A DNA stretch of 64,000 bases. It comes from Nomia melanderi. Taxonomy: Eukaryota; Arthropoda; Insecta; Hymenoptera; Halictidae. Position 1 is the first letter of the stretch, and every line of letters begins with the position of its first letter. The stretch is taken from positions 496,001 through 560,000 of the forward strand of contig NW_027475143.1 in the NCBI RefSeq assembly GCF_051020985.1, in the 5' to 3' direction. Under the pieces are notes generated by a model, which worked only from the letters and a program-made list of their open reading frames with translations, had not been told where the DNA came from and searched no databases. Shown here in pieces: positions 1 to 11,826 of this stretch. The position numbers were made by a program, and so were the translations under genes.

Positions 1-175
1 CGGACCACCAGGGTCCGAGAAAGTCACAGTCTCATGGGGCCGGACTCTCAGGGTCAGGGGAAAATCCAATATATATCTGGTGATATCTCGGGTGCTATTA
101 GAGATAGCGCAATAAACCAAAGTGAATTATCTGCAGGAGGCCCTGGCGCATGAAACAGTGCAACGGGAACGACCT
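1..175 (+). repeat. Reference monomer (phase 1-175) with internal map
   Basis: This unit is used as the coordinate frame for the other entries. In order it holds: a CTCGG/CCGAG stem crossing the unit boundary (last two bases to 19); an A-run at 20-23; a variable box (about 25-71) with G-runs and CAGGGT CAGGG at 49-59; an AT-rich core at 60-77 (AAAATCCAATATATATC type); an EcoRV site GATATC at 82-87; an inverted repeat TATCTC/GAGATA at 84-106; an A-rich stretch at 110-122; a dimorphic CTGCAG (PstI) or CTGTAG at 131-136; and a well-conserved GC-rich tail, CCCTGGCGCATGAATCTGTG then CAGCGGGAACGACCT, at 141-175. In the typical unit CpGs fall at 1, 16, 28, 41, 89, 108, 147, 164 and 170. The first unit itself deviates at several sites (for example AAACAGTG at 153-160). 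Confidence 0.9.
84..106. repeat. Conserved inverted repeat 2: TATCTC - 11 nt - GAGATA, overlapping EcoRV
   Basis: Arms at 84-89 and 101-106 are perfect 6-bp complements around GGGTGCTATTA. The left arm overlaps GATATC at 82-87, present in nearly every monomer, so an EcoRV digest should give a 175-bp ladder. A common dimorphism changes the first base of the right arm (GAGATA to CAGATA), weakening the dyad in about half of the monomers. EcoRV is lost in scattered units, for example near 2167, 6196, 11964, 42240, 50819, 58519 and 59921. Confidence 0.6.
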
Positions 176-194
176 CGGACCACCAGGCGCCGAG
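174..194. repeat. Conserved inverted repeat 1: CTCGG - 11 nt - CCGAG
   Basis: Arms at 174-178 and 190-194 are perfect 5-bp complements around an 11-nt spacer that usually reads ACCACCAGGGG. The structure recurs at nearly every monomer junction. Subtypes alter one arm, for example CTCCG with CAGAG (first at 17834) or CTCGC (36733). In the ACCACGAGGGA-spacer subtype of region V the stem is kept although the spacer changed; in one version (CCGGG, 37799) a T-A pair becomes T-G. I see no clear compensatory double change, so this may be a protein-binding dyad rather than an RNA stem. Function is unknown. Confidence 0.6.
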
Positions 195-1074
195 AAAACC
201 ACAGTCTCATGGGGCCGGACACTCAGGGTCAGGGGAAAATCCAATATATATGTGGTGATATCCCGGGTGCTATTACAGATAGCGCAATAAATCAAGGTGC
301 ATTGTCTGTAGGAGGCCCTGGCGCATGAATCTGTGCAGCGGGAACGACCTCGGACCACCAGGGGCCGAGAAAACCACCGTCTCATGGGGCCGGACACTCA
401 GGGTCAGGGGAAAATCCAATATATATCTGGTGATATCTCGGGTGCTATTACAGATAGCGCCATAAATCAAAGTGCATTGTCTGTACGAGGCCCTGGCGCA
501 TGAATCTGTGCAGCGGGACCGACCTCGGACAACCAGGGGCCGAGAAAACCACCGTCTCATGGGGCCGGACACTCAGGGTCAGGGTAAAATCCAATATATA
601 TCTGGTGATATCTCGGGTGCTATTACAGATAGCGCAATAAATCAAAGTGCATTGTCTGTAGGAGGCCCTGGCGCATGAATCTGTGCAGCGGGAACGACCT
701 CGGACCACCAGGGGCCGAGAAAACCAGTCTCATGGTGCCGGACACTCTGGGTCAGGGAAAAATCCAATATATATGTGGTGATATCCCGGGTGCTATTACA
801 GATAGCGCAATAAATCAAGGTGCATTGTCTGTAGGAGGCCCTGGCGCATGAATCTGTGCAGCGGGAACGACCTCGGACCACCAGGGGCCGAGAAAACCAC
901 CGTCTCATGGGGCCGGACACTCAGGGTCAGGGGAAAATCCAATATATATCTGGTGATATCTCGGGTGCTATTACAGATAGCGCAATAAATCAAAGTGCAT
1001 TGTCTGTAGGAGGCCCTGGCGCATGAATCTGTGCAGCGGGAACGACCTCGGACCACCAGGGGCCGAGAAAACCA

Positions 1075-2246
1075 GTCTCATGGGGCCGGACACTCAGGGT
1101 CAGGGGAAAATCCAATATATATCTGGTGATATCTCGGGTGCTATTAGAGATAGCGCAATAAACCAAAGTGAATTATCTGCAGGAGGCCCTGGCGCATGCA
1201 TCTGTGCAGCGGGAACGACCTCGGACCAGCAGGGGCCGAGAAAACCACAGTCTCTTGGGGCCGGACACTCAGGGTCAGGGGAAAATCCAATATATATCTG
1301 GTGATATCTCGGGTGCTATTACAGATAGCGCAATAAATCAAAGTGCATTGTCTGTAGGAGGCTCCGGCGCATGAATCTGTGCAGCGGGACCGACCTCGGA
1401 CAACCAGGGGCCGAGTAAACCACAGTCACATGGGGCCGGACACTCAGGGTCAGGGGAATATCCAATATATATCTGGTGATATCTCGGGTGCTATTAGAGA
1501 TAGCGCAATAAATCAGAGTGCATTGTCTGTAGGAGGCCCTGGCGCATAAATGTGGCCAGCGGGAACGACCTCGGACCACCAGGGGCCGAGAAAACCACCG
1601 TCTCATGGGGCCGGTCACTCAGGGTCAGGGGATAATCCAATATTTATCTGGTGATATCTCTGGTGCTATTACAGATAGCGTAATAAATCAAAGTGCATTG
1701 TCTGCAGGTGGCCCTGGCGCATGGACCTCTGCAGCGGGAACGACCTCGGACCACCAGGGGCCGAGAAAACCACCGCCTCATGGGGTCGGACATTCAGGGT
1801 CAGGGACAAATCCAATATATATCTGGTGATATCTCGGGTGCTATTACAGATAGCGCAATAAATCAAAGTGCATTGTCTGTAGGAGGCCCTGGCGCATGAA
1901 TCTGTGCAGCGGGAACGACCTCGGACCACCAGGGGCCGAGAAAACCAGTCTCATGGGGCCGGACACTCAGGGTCAGGGGAAAATCCAATATATATCTGGT
2001 GATATCTCGGGTGCTATTAGAGATAGCGCAATAAACCAAAGTGAGTTATCTGCAGGAGGACCTGGCGCCTGAATCTGTGCAGCGGGAACGACCTCGGACC
2101 ACCAGGGGCCGAGAAAACCACCGTCTCATGGGGCCGGACACTCAGGGTAAGGGTAAAATCCAATATATATCTGGTGATATATCTGGTGCTATTACAGATA
2201 GCGCAATAAATCAAAGTGCATTGTCTGTAGGAGGCCCTGGCGCATG
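1075..2246 (+). repeat. Higher-order block, copy 1 of a 1172-bp segment (offset 2796)
   Basis: This segment recurs at 3871-5042, an offset of 2796 bp (16 monomers less 4 bp, from the 2-bp-deleted units). The copies are nearly identical; one difference noted is G at 1516 against A at 4312. A shorter relative begins around 2540 (offset 1396, 8 monomers). Confidence 0.85.
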
Positions 2247-3105
2247 AATCTGTGCAGCGGGAACGACCTCGGACCACCAGGGGCCGAGAAAACCAGTCTC
2301 ATGGGGCCGGACACTCAGGGTCAGGGGAAAATCCAATATATATCTGGTGATATCTCGGGTGCTATTAGAGATAGCGCAATAAAACAAAGTGAGTTATCTG
2401 CAGGAGGACCTGGCGCCTGAATCTGTGCAGCGGGAACGACCTCGGACCACCAGGGGCCGAAAAAACCACATTCTCATGGGGCCGGACACTCAGGGTCAGG
2501 GGAAAATCCAATATATATCTGGTGATATCTCGGGTGCTATTAGAGATAGCGCAATAAACCAAAGTGAATTATCTGCAGGAGGCCCTGGCGCATGCATCTG
2601 TGCAGCGGGAACGACCTCGGACCACCAGGGGCCGAGAAAACCACAGTCCCTTGGGGCCGGACACTCAGGGTCAGGGGAAAATCCAATATATATCTGGTGA
2701 TATCTCGGGTGCTATTACAGATAGCGCAATAAATCAAAGTGCATTGTATGTAGGAGGCCCTGGCGCATGAATCTGTGCAGCGGGACCGACCTCGGACAAC
2801 CAGGGGCCGAGTAAATCACAGTCACATGGGGCCGGACACTCAGGGTCAGGGGAATATCCAATATATATCTGGTGATATCTCGGGTGCTATTAGAGATAGC
2901 GCAATAAATCAAAGTGCATTGTCTGTAGGAGGCCCTGGCGCATAAATGTGGCCAGCGGGAACGACCTCGGACCACCAGGGGCCGAGAAAACCACCGTCTC
3001 ATGGGGCCGGTCACTCAGGGTCAGGGGATAATCCAATATTTATCTGGTGATATCTCTGGTGCTATTACAGATAGCGTAATAAATCAAAGTGCATTGTCTG
3101 CAGGT

Positions 3106-3899
3106 GGCCCTGGCGCATGGACCTCTGCAGCGGGAACGACCTCGGACCACCAGGGGCCGAGAAAACCACCACCTCATGGGGTCGGACATTCAGGGTCAGG
3201 GACAAATCCAATATATATCTGGTGATATCTCGGGTGATATTACAGATAGCGCAATAAATCAAAGTGCATTGCCTGTAGGAGGCCCTGGCGCATGAATCTG
3301 TGCAGCGGGAACGACCTCGGACCACCAGGGGCCGAGAAAACCACCGTCTCATGGAGCCGGACACTCAGGGTCAGGGAAAAATCCAATATATATCTGGTGA
3401 TATCTCGGGTGCTATTAGAGATAGCGCAATAAACCAAAGTGAGTTATCTGCAGGAGGCCCTGGCGCCTGAATCTGTGCAGCGGGAACGACCTCGGACCAC
3501 CAGGGGGCGAGACAACCACAGTCTCATGGGGCCGGACACGCAGGGTCAGGGGAAAATCCAATATATATCTGGTGATATCTCGGGTCCTATTACAGATAGC
3601 GCAATAAATCAAAGTGCATTGTCTGTAGGAGGCCGTGGCGCATGAATCTGTGCAGCGGGAACGACCTCGGACCACCAGGGGCCGAGAAAACCACCGTCTC
3701 ATAGGGCTGGACACTCAGGGTGAGGGAAATATCCAATATATATCTGGTGATATCTCGGGTGCTATTACAGATAGCGCAATAAATCAAAGCGCATTGTCTG
3801 TAGGAGGCCCTGGCCCATGAATCTGTACAGCGGGAACGACCTCGGACCACCAGGGGCCGAGAAAACCACCGTCTCATGGGGCCGGACACTCAGGGTCAG
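3106..3899 (+). repeat. 794-bp block, first copy (offset 1923)
   Basis: The block recurs at 5029-5822, offset 1923 (11 monomers less 2 bp), and again inside copy B of the 4196-bp unit. The left limit is the T at 3105 against A at 5028; the right limit is the G at 3900 against T at 5823. It includes the unusual unit with CATAGGGCTGG and TGAGGGAAATATCC. Confidence 0.85.
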
Positions 3900-6800
3900 G
3901 GGAAAATCCAATATATATCTGGTGATATCTCGGGTGCTATTAGAGATAGCGCAATAAACCAAAGTGAATTATCTGCAGGAGGCCCTGGCGCATGCATCTG
4001 TGCAGCGGGAACGACCTCGGACCAGCAGGGGCCGAGAAAACCACAGTCTCTTGGGGCCGGACACTCAGGGTCAGGGGAAAATCCAATATATATCTGGTGA
4101 TATCTCGGGTGCTATTACAGATAGCGCAATAAATCAAAGTGCATTGTCTGTAGGAGGCTCCGGCGCATGAATCTGTGCAGCGGGACCGACCTCGGACAAC
4201 CAGGGGCCGAGTAAACCACAGTCACATGGGGCCGGACACTCAGGGTCAGGGGAATATCCAATATATATCTGGTGATATCTCGGGTGCTATTAGAGATAGC
4301 GCAATAAATCAAAGTGCATTGTCTGTAGGAGGCCCTGGCGCATAAATGTGGCCAGCGGGAACGACCTCGGACCACCAGGGGCCGAGAAAACCACCGTCTC
4401 ATGGGGCCGGTCACTCAGGGTCAGGGGATAATCCAATATTTATCTGGTGATATCTCTGGTGCTATTACAGATAGCGTAATAAATCAAAGTGCATTGTCTG
4501 CAGGTGGCCCTGGCGCATGGACCTCTGCAGCGGGAACGACCTCGGACCACCAGGGGCCGAGAAAACCACCGCCTCATGGGGTCGGACATTCAGGGTCAGG
4601 GACAAATCCAATATATATCTGGTGATATCTCGGGTGCTATTACAGATAGCGCAATAAATCAAAGTGCATTGTCTGTAGGAGGCCCTGGCGCATGAATCTG
4701 TGCAGCGGGAACGACCTCGGACCACCAGGGGCCGAGAAAACCAGTCTCATGGGGCCGGACACTCAGGGTCAGGGGAAAATCCAATATATATCTGGTGATA
4801 TCTCGGGTGCTATTAGAGATAGCGCAATAAACCAAAGTGAGTTATCTGCAGGAGGACCTGGCGCCTGAATCTGTGCAGCGGGAACGACCTCGGACCACCA
4901 GGGGCCGAGAAAACCACCGTCTCATGGGGCCGGACACTCAGGGTAAGGGTAAAATCCAATATATATCTGGTGATATATCTGGTGCTATTACAGATAGCGC
5001 AATAAATCAAAGTGCATTGTCTGTAGGAGGCCCTGGCGCATGGACCTCTGCAGCGGGAACGACCTCGGACCACCAGGGGCCGAGAAAACCACCACCTCAT
5101 GGGGTCGGACATTCAGGGTCAGGGACAAATCCAATATATATCTGGTGATATCTCGGGTGATATTACAGATAGCGCAATAAATCAAAGTGCATTGCCTGTA
5201 GGAGGCCCTGGCGCATGAATCTGTGCAGCGGGAACGACCTCGGACCACCAGGGGCCGAGAAAACCACCGTCTCATGGAGCCGGACACTCAGGGTCAGGGA
5301 AAAATCCAATATATATCTGGTGATATCTCGGGTGCTATTAGAGATAGCGCAATAAACCAAAGTGAGTTATCTGCAGGAGGCCCTGGCGCCTGAATCTGTG
5401 CAGCGGGAACGACCTCGGACCACCAGGGGGCGAGACAACCACAGTCTCATGGGGCCGGACACGCAGGGTCAGGGGAAAATCCAATATATATCTGGTGATA
5501 TCTCGGGTCCTATTACAGATAGCGCAATAAATCAAAGTGCATTGTCTGTAGGAGGCCGTGGCGCATGAATCTGTGCAGCGGGAACGACCTCGGACCACCA
5601 GGGGCCGAGAAAACCACCGTCTCATAGGGCTGGACACTCAGGGTGAGGGAAATATCCAATATATATCTGGTGATATCTCGGGTGCTATTACAGATAGCGC
5701 AATAAATCAAAGCGCATTGTCTGTAGGAGGCCCTGGCCCATGAATCTGTACAGCGGGAACGACCTCGGACCACCAGGGGCCGAGAAAACCACCGTCTCAT
5801 GGGGCCGGACACTCAGGGTCAGTGAAAAATCCAATATATTTCTGGTGATATCTCGGGTGCTATTACAGATAGCGCCATAAACCAAAGTGCATTGTCTGTA
5901 GGAGGCCCTGGCGCATGAATCTGTGCAGCGGGAACGACCTCGGACCAATCAGGGGCCGAGACAACCACCGTCTCATGGGACGGGACACTCAGGGTCAGGG
6001 TAAAATCCAATATATATCTGGTGATATCCCGGGTGCTATTACAGATAGCGCAATAAATCAAGGTGCATTGTCTGTAGGAGGCCCTGGCGCATGAATCTGT
6101 GCAGCGGGAACGACCTCGGACCACCAGGGGCCGAGAAAACCGCCGGCTCATGGGGCCGGACACTCTGGGTCAGGGTAAAATCCAATATATATGTGGTAAT
6201 ATCCCGGGTGCTATTACAGATAGCGCAATAAATCAAGGTGCATTGTCTGTAGGAGGCCCTGGCGCATGAATCTGTGCAGCGGGAACGACCTCGGACCACC
6301 AGGGGCCGAGAAAACCACCGTCTCATGGGGCCGGACACTCAGGGTCAGGGGAAAATCCAATATATATCCGGTGATATCTCGGGTGCTATTACAGATAGCG
6401 CCATAAATCAAAGTGCATTGTCTGTAGGAGGCCCTGGCGCATGAATCTGTGCAGCGGGACCGACCTCGCAAACCAGGGGCCGAGAAAACCACCGTCTCAT
6501 GGGGCCGGTCACTCAGGGTCAGGGAAAAATCCAATATATATCTGGTGATATCTCGGGTGCTATTAGAGATAGCGCAGTAAACCAAAGTGAATTATCTGCA
6601 GGAGGCACTGGCGCATGAATCAGTGCAGCGGGAACATCCTCGGACCTCCAGGGGCCAAGACAACCACCGTCTCATGGGGCCGGACACTCAGGGTCAGGGT
6701 AAAATCCAATATATATCTGGTGATATATCTGGTGCTATTACAGATAGCGCAATAAATCAAAGTGCATTGTCTGTAGGAGGCCCTGGCGCATGAATCTGTG

Positions 6801-7573
6801 CAGCGGGAACGACCTCGGACCACCAGGGGCCGAGAAAACCAGTCTCATGGGGCCGGACACTCAGGGTCAGGGGAAAATCCAATATATATCTGGTGATATC
6901 TCGGGTGCTATTAGAGATAGCGCAATAAACCAAAGTGAGTTATCTGCAGGAGGACCTGGCGCCAGAATCTGTGCAGCGGGAACGACCTCGGACCACCAGG
7001 GGTCGAGAAAACCACAGTCTCTTGGGGCCAGACACTCAGGGTCAGGGGAAAATCCAATATATATCTGGTGATATCTCGGGTGCTATTACAGATAGCGCAA
7101 TAAATCAAAGTGCTTTGTCTGTAGGAGGCCCTGATGCATGAATATGTGCAGCGGGAACGATCTAGGTCCACCAGGGGCCGAGAAAACCACAGTCTCATGG
7201 GGCCGGACACTCAGGGTCAGGGGAAAATCCAATATATATCTGGTGATATCTCGGGTGCTATTAGAGATAGCGCAATAAACCAAAGTGAATTATCTGCAGG
7301 AGGCCCTGGCGCATGCATCTGTGCAGCGGGAACGACCTCGGACCACCAGGGGCCGAGAAAACCACCGGCTCATGGGGCCGGACACTCTGGGTCAGGGAAA
7401 AATCCAATATATATGTGGTGATATCCCGGGTGCTATTACAGATAGCGCAATAAATCAAGGTGCATTGTCTGTAGGAGGCCCTGGCGCATGAATCTGTGCA
7501 GCGGGAACGACCTCGGATCACCAGGGGCCGAGAAAACCACAGTCTCATGGGGCCGGACACTCAGGGTCAGGGG
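3378..7573 (+). repeat. 4196-bp higher-order repeat unit, copy A (24 monomers)
   Basis: Offset 4196 holds continuously from 3378 to 7630 in this copy. Idiosyncratic variants match one for one: CATAGGGCTGG at 3701, GTGGTAATATCCCGG near 6192, the 1-bp loss in CCTCGCAAACC near 6467. Every subtype marker I compared was the same in both copies, so the duplication is recent or recently homogenised. Inside it sits a further exchange product (junction at 5029-5042). Confidence 0.92.
5029..5042. other. Exchange junction between two higher-order blocks
   Basis: Sequence up to 5042 matches 2246 and upstream (offset 2796). Sequence from 5029 matches 3106 and downstream (offset 1923). The 14 shared bases GGCCCTGGCGCATG therefore bracket the switch. 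The same hybrid appears 4196 bp later (9225-9238) because the exchange preceded the larger duplication. Confidence 0.85.
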
Positions 7574-10500
7574 AAAATCCAATATATATCTGGTGATATC
7601 TCGGGTGCTATTAGAGATAGCGCAATAAACCAAAGTGAGTTATCTGCAGGAGGCCCTGGCGCCTGAATCTGTGCAGCGGGAACGACCTCGGACCACCAGG
7701 GGGCGAGACAACCACAGTCTCATGGGGCCGGACACGCAGGGTCAGGGGAAAATCCAATATATATCTGGTGATATCTCGGGTCCTATTACAGATAGCGCAA
7801 TAAATCAAAGTGCATTGTCTGTAGGAGGCCGTGGCGCATGAATCTGTGCAGCGGGAACGACCTCGGACCACCAGGGGCCGAGAAAACCACCGTCTCATAG
7901 GGCTGGACACTCAGGGTGAGGGAAATATCCAATATATATCTGGTGATATCTCGGGTGCTATTACAGATAGCGCAATAAATCAAAGCGCATTGTCTGTAGG
8001 AGGCCCTGGCCCATGAATCTGTACAGCGGGAACGACCTCGGACCACCAGGGGCCGAGAAAACCACCGTCTCATGGGGCCGGACACTCAGGGTCAGGGGAA
8101 AATCCAATATATATCTGGTGATATCTCGGGTGCTATTAGAGATAGCGCAATAAACCAAAGTGAATTATCTGCAGGAGGCCCTGGCGCATGCATCTGTGCA
8201 GCGGGAACGACCTCGGACCAGCAGGGGCCGAGAAAACCACAGTCTCTTGGGGCCGGACACTCAGGGTCAGGGGAAAATCCAATATATATCTGGTGATATC
8301 TCGGGTGCTATTACAGATAGCGCAATAAATCAAAGTGCATTGTCTGTAGGAGGCTCCGGCGCATGAATCTGTGCAGCGGGACCGACCTCGGACAACCAGG
8401 GGCCGAGTAAACCACAGTCACATGGGGCCGGACACTCAGGGTCAGGGGAATATCCAATATATATCTGGTGATATCTCGGGTGCTATTAGAGATAGCGCAA
8501 TAAATCAAAGTGCATTGTCTGTAGGAGGCCCTGGCGCATAAATGTGGCCAGCGGGAACGACCTCGGACCACCAGGGGCCGAGAAAACCACCGTCTCATGG
8601 GGCCGGTCACTCAGGGTCAGGGGATAATCCAATATTTATCTGGTGATATCTCTGGTGCTATTACAGATAGCGTAATAAATCAAAGTGCATTGTCTGCAGG
8701 TGGCCCTGGCGCATGGACCTCTGCAGCGGGAACGACCTCGGACCACCAGGGGCCGAGAAAACCACCGCCTCATGGGGTCGGACATTCAGGGTCAGGGACA
8801 AATCCAATATATATCTGGTGATATCTCGGGTGCTATTACAGATAGCGCAATAAATCAAAGTGCATTGTCTGTAGGAGGCCCTGGCGCATGAATCTGTGCA
8901 GCGGGAACGACCTCGGACCACCAGGGGCCGAGAAAACCAGTCTCATGGGGCCGGACACTCAGGGTCAGGGGAAAATCCAATATATATCTGGTGATATCTC
9001 GGGTGCTATTAGAGATAGCGCAATAAACCAAAGTGAGTTATCTGCAGGAGGACCTGGCGCCTGAATCTGTGCAGCGGGAACGACCTCGGACCACCAGGGG
9101 CCGAGAAAACCACCGTCTCATGGGGCCGGACACTCAGGGTAAGGGTAAAATCCAATATATATCTGGTGATATATCTGGTGCTATTACAGATAGCGCAATA
9201 AATCAAAGTGCATTGTCTGTAGGAGGCCCTGGCGCATGGACCTCTGCAGCGGGAACGACCTCGGACCACCAGGGGCCGAGAAAACCACCACCTCATGGGG
9301 TCGGACATTCAGGGTCAGGGACAAATCCAATATATATCTGGTGATATCTCGGGTGATATTACAGATAGCGCAATAAATCAAAGTGCATTGCCTGTAGGAG
9401 GCCCTGGCGCATGAATCTGTGCAGCGGGAACGACCTCGGACCACCAGGGGCCGAGAAAACCACCGTCTCATGGAGCCGGACACTCAGGGTCAGGGAAAAA
9501 TCCAATATATATCTGGTGATATCTCGGGTGCTATTAGAGATAGCGCAATAAACCAAAGTGAGTTATCTGCAGGAGGCCCTGGCGCCTGAATCTGTGCAGC
9601 GGGAACGACCTCGGACCACCAGGGGGCGAGACAACCACAGTCTCATGGGGCCGGACACGCAGGGTCAGGGGAAAATCCAATATATATCTGGTGATATCTC
9701 GGGTCCTATTACAGATAGCGCAATAAATCAAAGTGCATTGTCTGTAGGAGGCCGTGGCGCATGAATCTGTGCAGCGGGAACGACCTCGGACCACCAGGGG
9801 CCGAGAAAACCACCGTCTCATAGGGCTGGACACTCAGGGTGAGGGAAATATCCAATATATATCTGGTGATATCTCGGGTGCTATTACAGATAGCGCAATA
9901 AATCAAAGCGCATTGTCTGTAGGAGGCCCTGGCCCATGAATCTGTACAGCGGGAACGACCTCGGACCACCAGGGGCCGAGAAAACCACCGTCTCATGGGG
10001 CCGGACACTCAGGGTCAGTGAAAAATCCAATATATTTCTGGTGATATCTCGGGTGCTATTACAGATAGCGCCATAAACCAAAGTGCATTGTCTGTAGGAG
10101 GCCCTGGCGCATGAATCTGTGCAGCGGGAACGACCTCGGACCAATCAGGGGCCGAGACAACCACCGTCTCATGGGACGGGACACTCAGGGTCAGGGTAAA
10201 ATCCAATATATATCTGGTGATATCCCGGGTGCTATTACAGATAGCGCAATAAATCAAGGTGCATTGTCTGTAGGAGGCCCTGGCGCATGAATCTGTGCAG
10301 CGGGAACGACCTCGGACCACCAGGGGCCGAGAAAACCGCCGGCTCATGGGGCCGGACACTCTGGGTCAGGGTAAAATCCAATATATATGTGGTAATATCC
10401 CGGGTGCTATTACAGATAGCGCAATAAATCAAGGTGCATTGTCTGTAGGAGGCCCTGGCGCATGAATCTGTGCAGCGGGAACGACCTCGGACCACCAGGG

Positions 10501-11826
10501 GCCGAGAAAACCACCGTCTCATGGGGCCGGACACTCAGGGTCAGGGGAAAATCCAATATATATCCGGTGATATCTCGGGTGCTATTACAGATAGCGCCAT
10601 AAATCAAAGTGCATTGTCTGTAGGAGGCCCTGGCGCATGAATCTGTGCAGCGGGACCGACCTCGCAAACCAGGGGCCGAGAAAACCACCGTCTCATGGGG
10701 CCGGTCACTCAGGGTCAGGGAAAAATCCAATATATATCTGGTGATATCTCGGGTGCTATTAGAGATAGCGCAGTAAACCAAAGTGAATTATCTGCAGGAG
10801 GCACTGGCGCATGAATCAGTGCAGCGGGAACATCCTCGGACCTCCAGGGGCCAAGACAACCACCGTCTCATGGGGCCGGACACTCAGGGTCAGGGTAAAA
10901 TCCAATATATATCTGGTGATATATCTGGTGCTATTACAGATAGCGCAATAAATCAAAGTGCATTGTCTGTAGGAGGCCCTGGCGCATGAATCTGTGCAGC
11001 GGGAACGACCTCGGACCACCAGGGGCCGAGAAAACCAGTCTCATGGGGCCGGACACTCAGGGTCAGGGGAAAATCCAATATATATCTGGTGATATCTCGG
11101 GTGCTATTAGAGATAGCGCAATAAACCAAAGTGAGTTATCTGCAGGAGGACCTGGCGCCAGAATCTGTGCAGCGGGAACGACCTCGGACCACCAGGGGTC
11201 GAGAAAACCACAGTCTCTTGGGGCCAGACACTCAGGGTCAGGGGAAAATCCAATATATATCTGGTGATATCTCGGGTGCTATTACAGATAGCGCAATAAA
11301 TCAAAGTGCTTTGTCTGTAGGAGGCCCTGATGCATGAATATGTGCAGCGGGAACGATCTAGGTCCACCAGGGGCCGAGAAAACCACAGTCTCATGGGGCC
11401 GGACACTCAGGGTCAGGGGAAAATCCAATATATATCTGGTGATATCTCGGGTGCTATTAGAGATAGCGCAATAAACCAAAGTGAATTATCTGCAGGAGGC
11501 CCTGGCGCATGCATCTGTGCAGCGGGAACGACCTCGGACCACCAGGGGCCGAGAAAACCACCGGCTCATGGGGCCGGACACTCTGGGTCAGGGAAAAATC
11601 CAATATATATGTGGTGATATCCCGGGTGCTATTACAGATAGCGCAATAAATCAAGGTGCATTGTCTGTAGGAGGCCCTGGCGCATGAATCTGTGCAGCGG
11701 GAACGACCTCGGATCACCAGGGGCCGAGAAAACCACAGTCTCATGGGGCCGGACACTCAGGGTCAGGGGAAAATCCAATATATATCTGGTGATATCTCGG
11801 GTGCTATTAGAGATAGCGCAATAAAC
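7574..11826 (+). repeat. 4196-bp higher-order repeat unit, copy B
   Basis: This is the direct downstream neighbour of copy A. Agreement at offset 4196 ends at 11827, where AAACGAAAG replaces AAACCAAAG. After that the monomers are again region I types, but in a different order. Confidence 0.92.

Noticed and set aside
46..60. Telomere-like TCAGGG TCAGGG
   Set aside because: It resembles the beetle (TCAGG)n telomere unit, but there are only two copies per monomer at a fixed phase, embedded in satellite.
11..60. G-quadruplex from the G-runs at 11, 36, 51 and 57
   Set aside because: The loops (about 21, 11 and 3 nt) exceed the canonical 1-7 nt limit.
7574..11826. Assembly duplication as the explanation for the 4196-bp copies
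   Set aside because: Not provable from the sequence. The copy boundaries differ from their surroundings as natural exchange would give, and the window has many other duplications of varied age. Long reads would decide.
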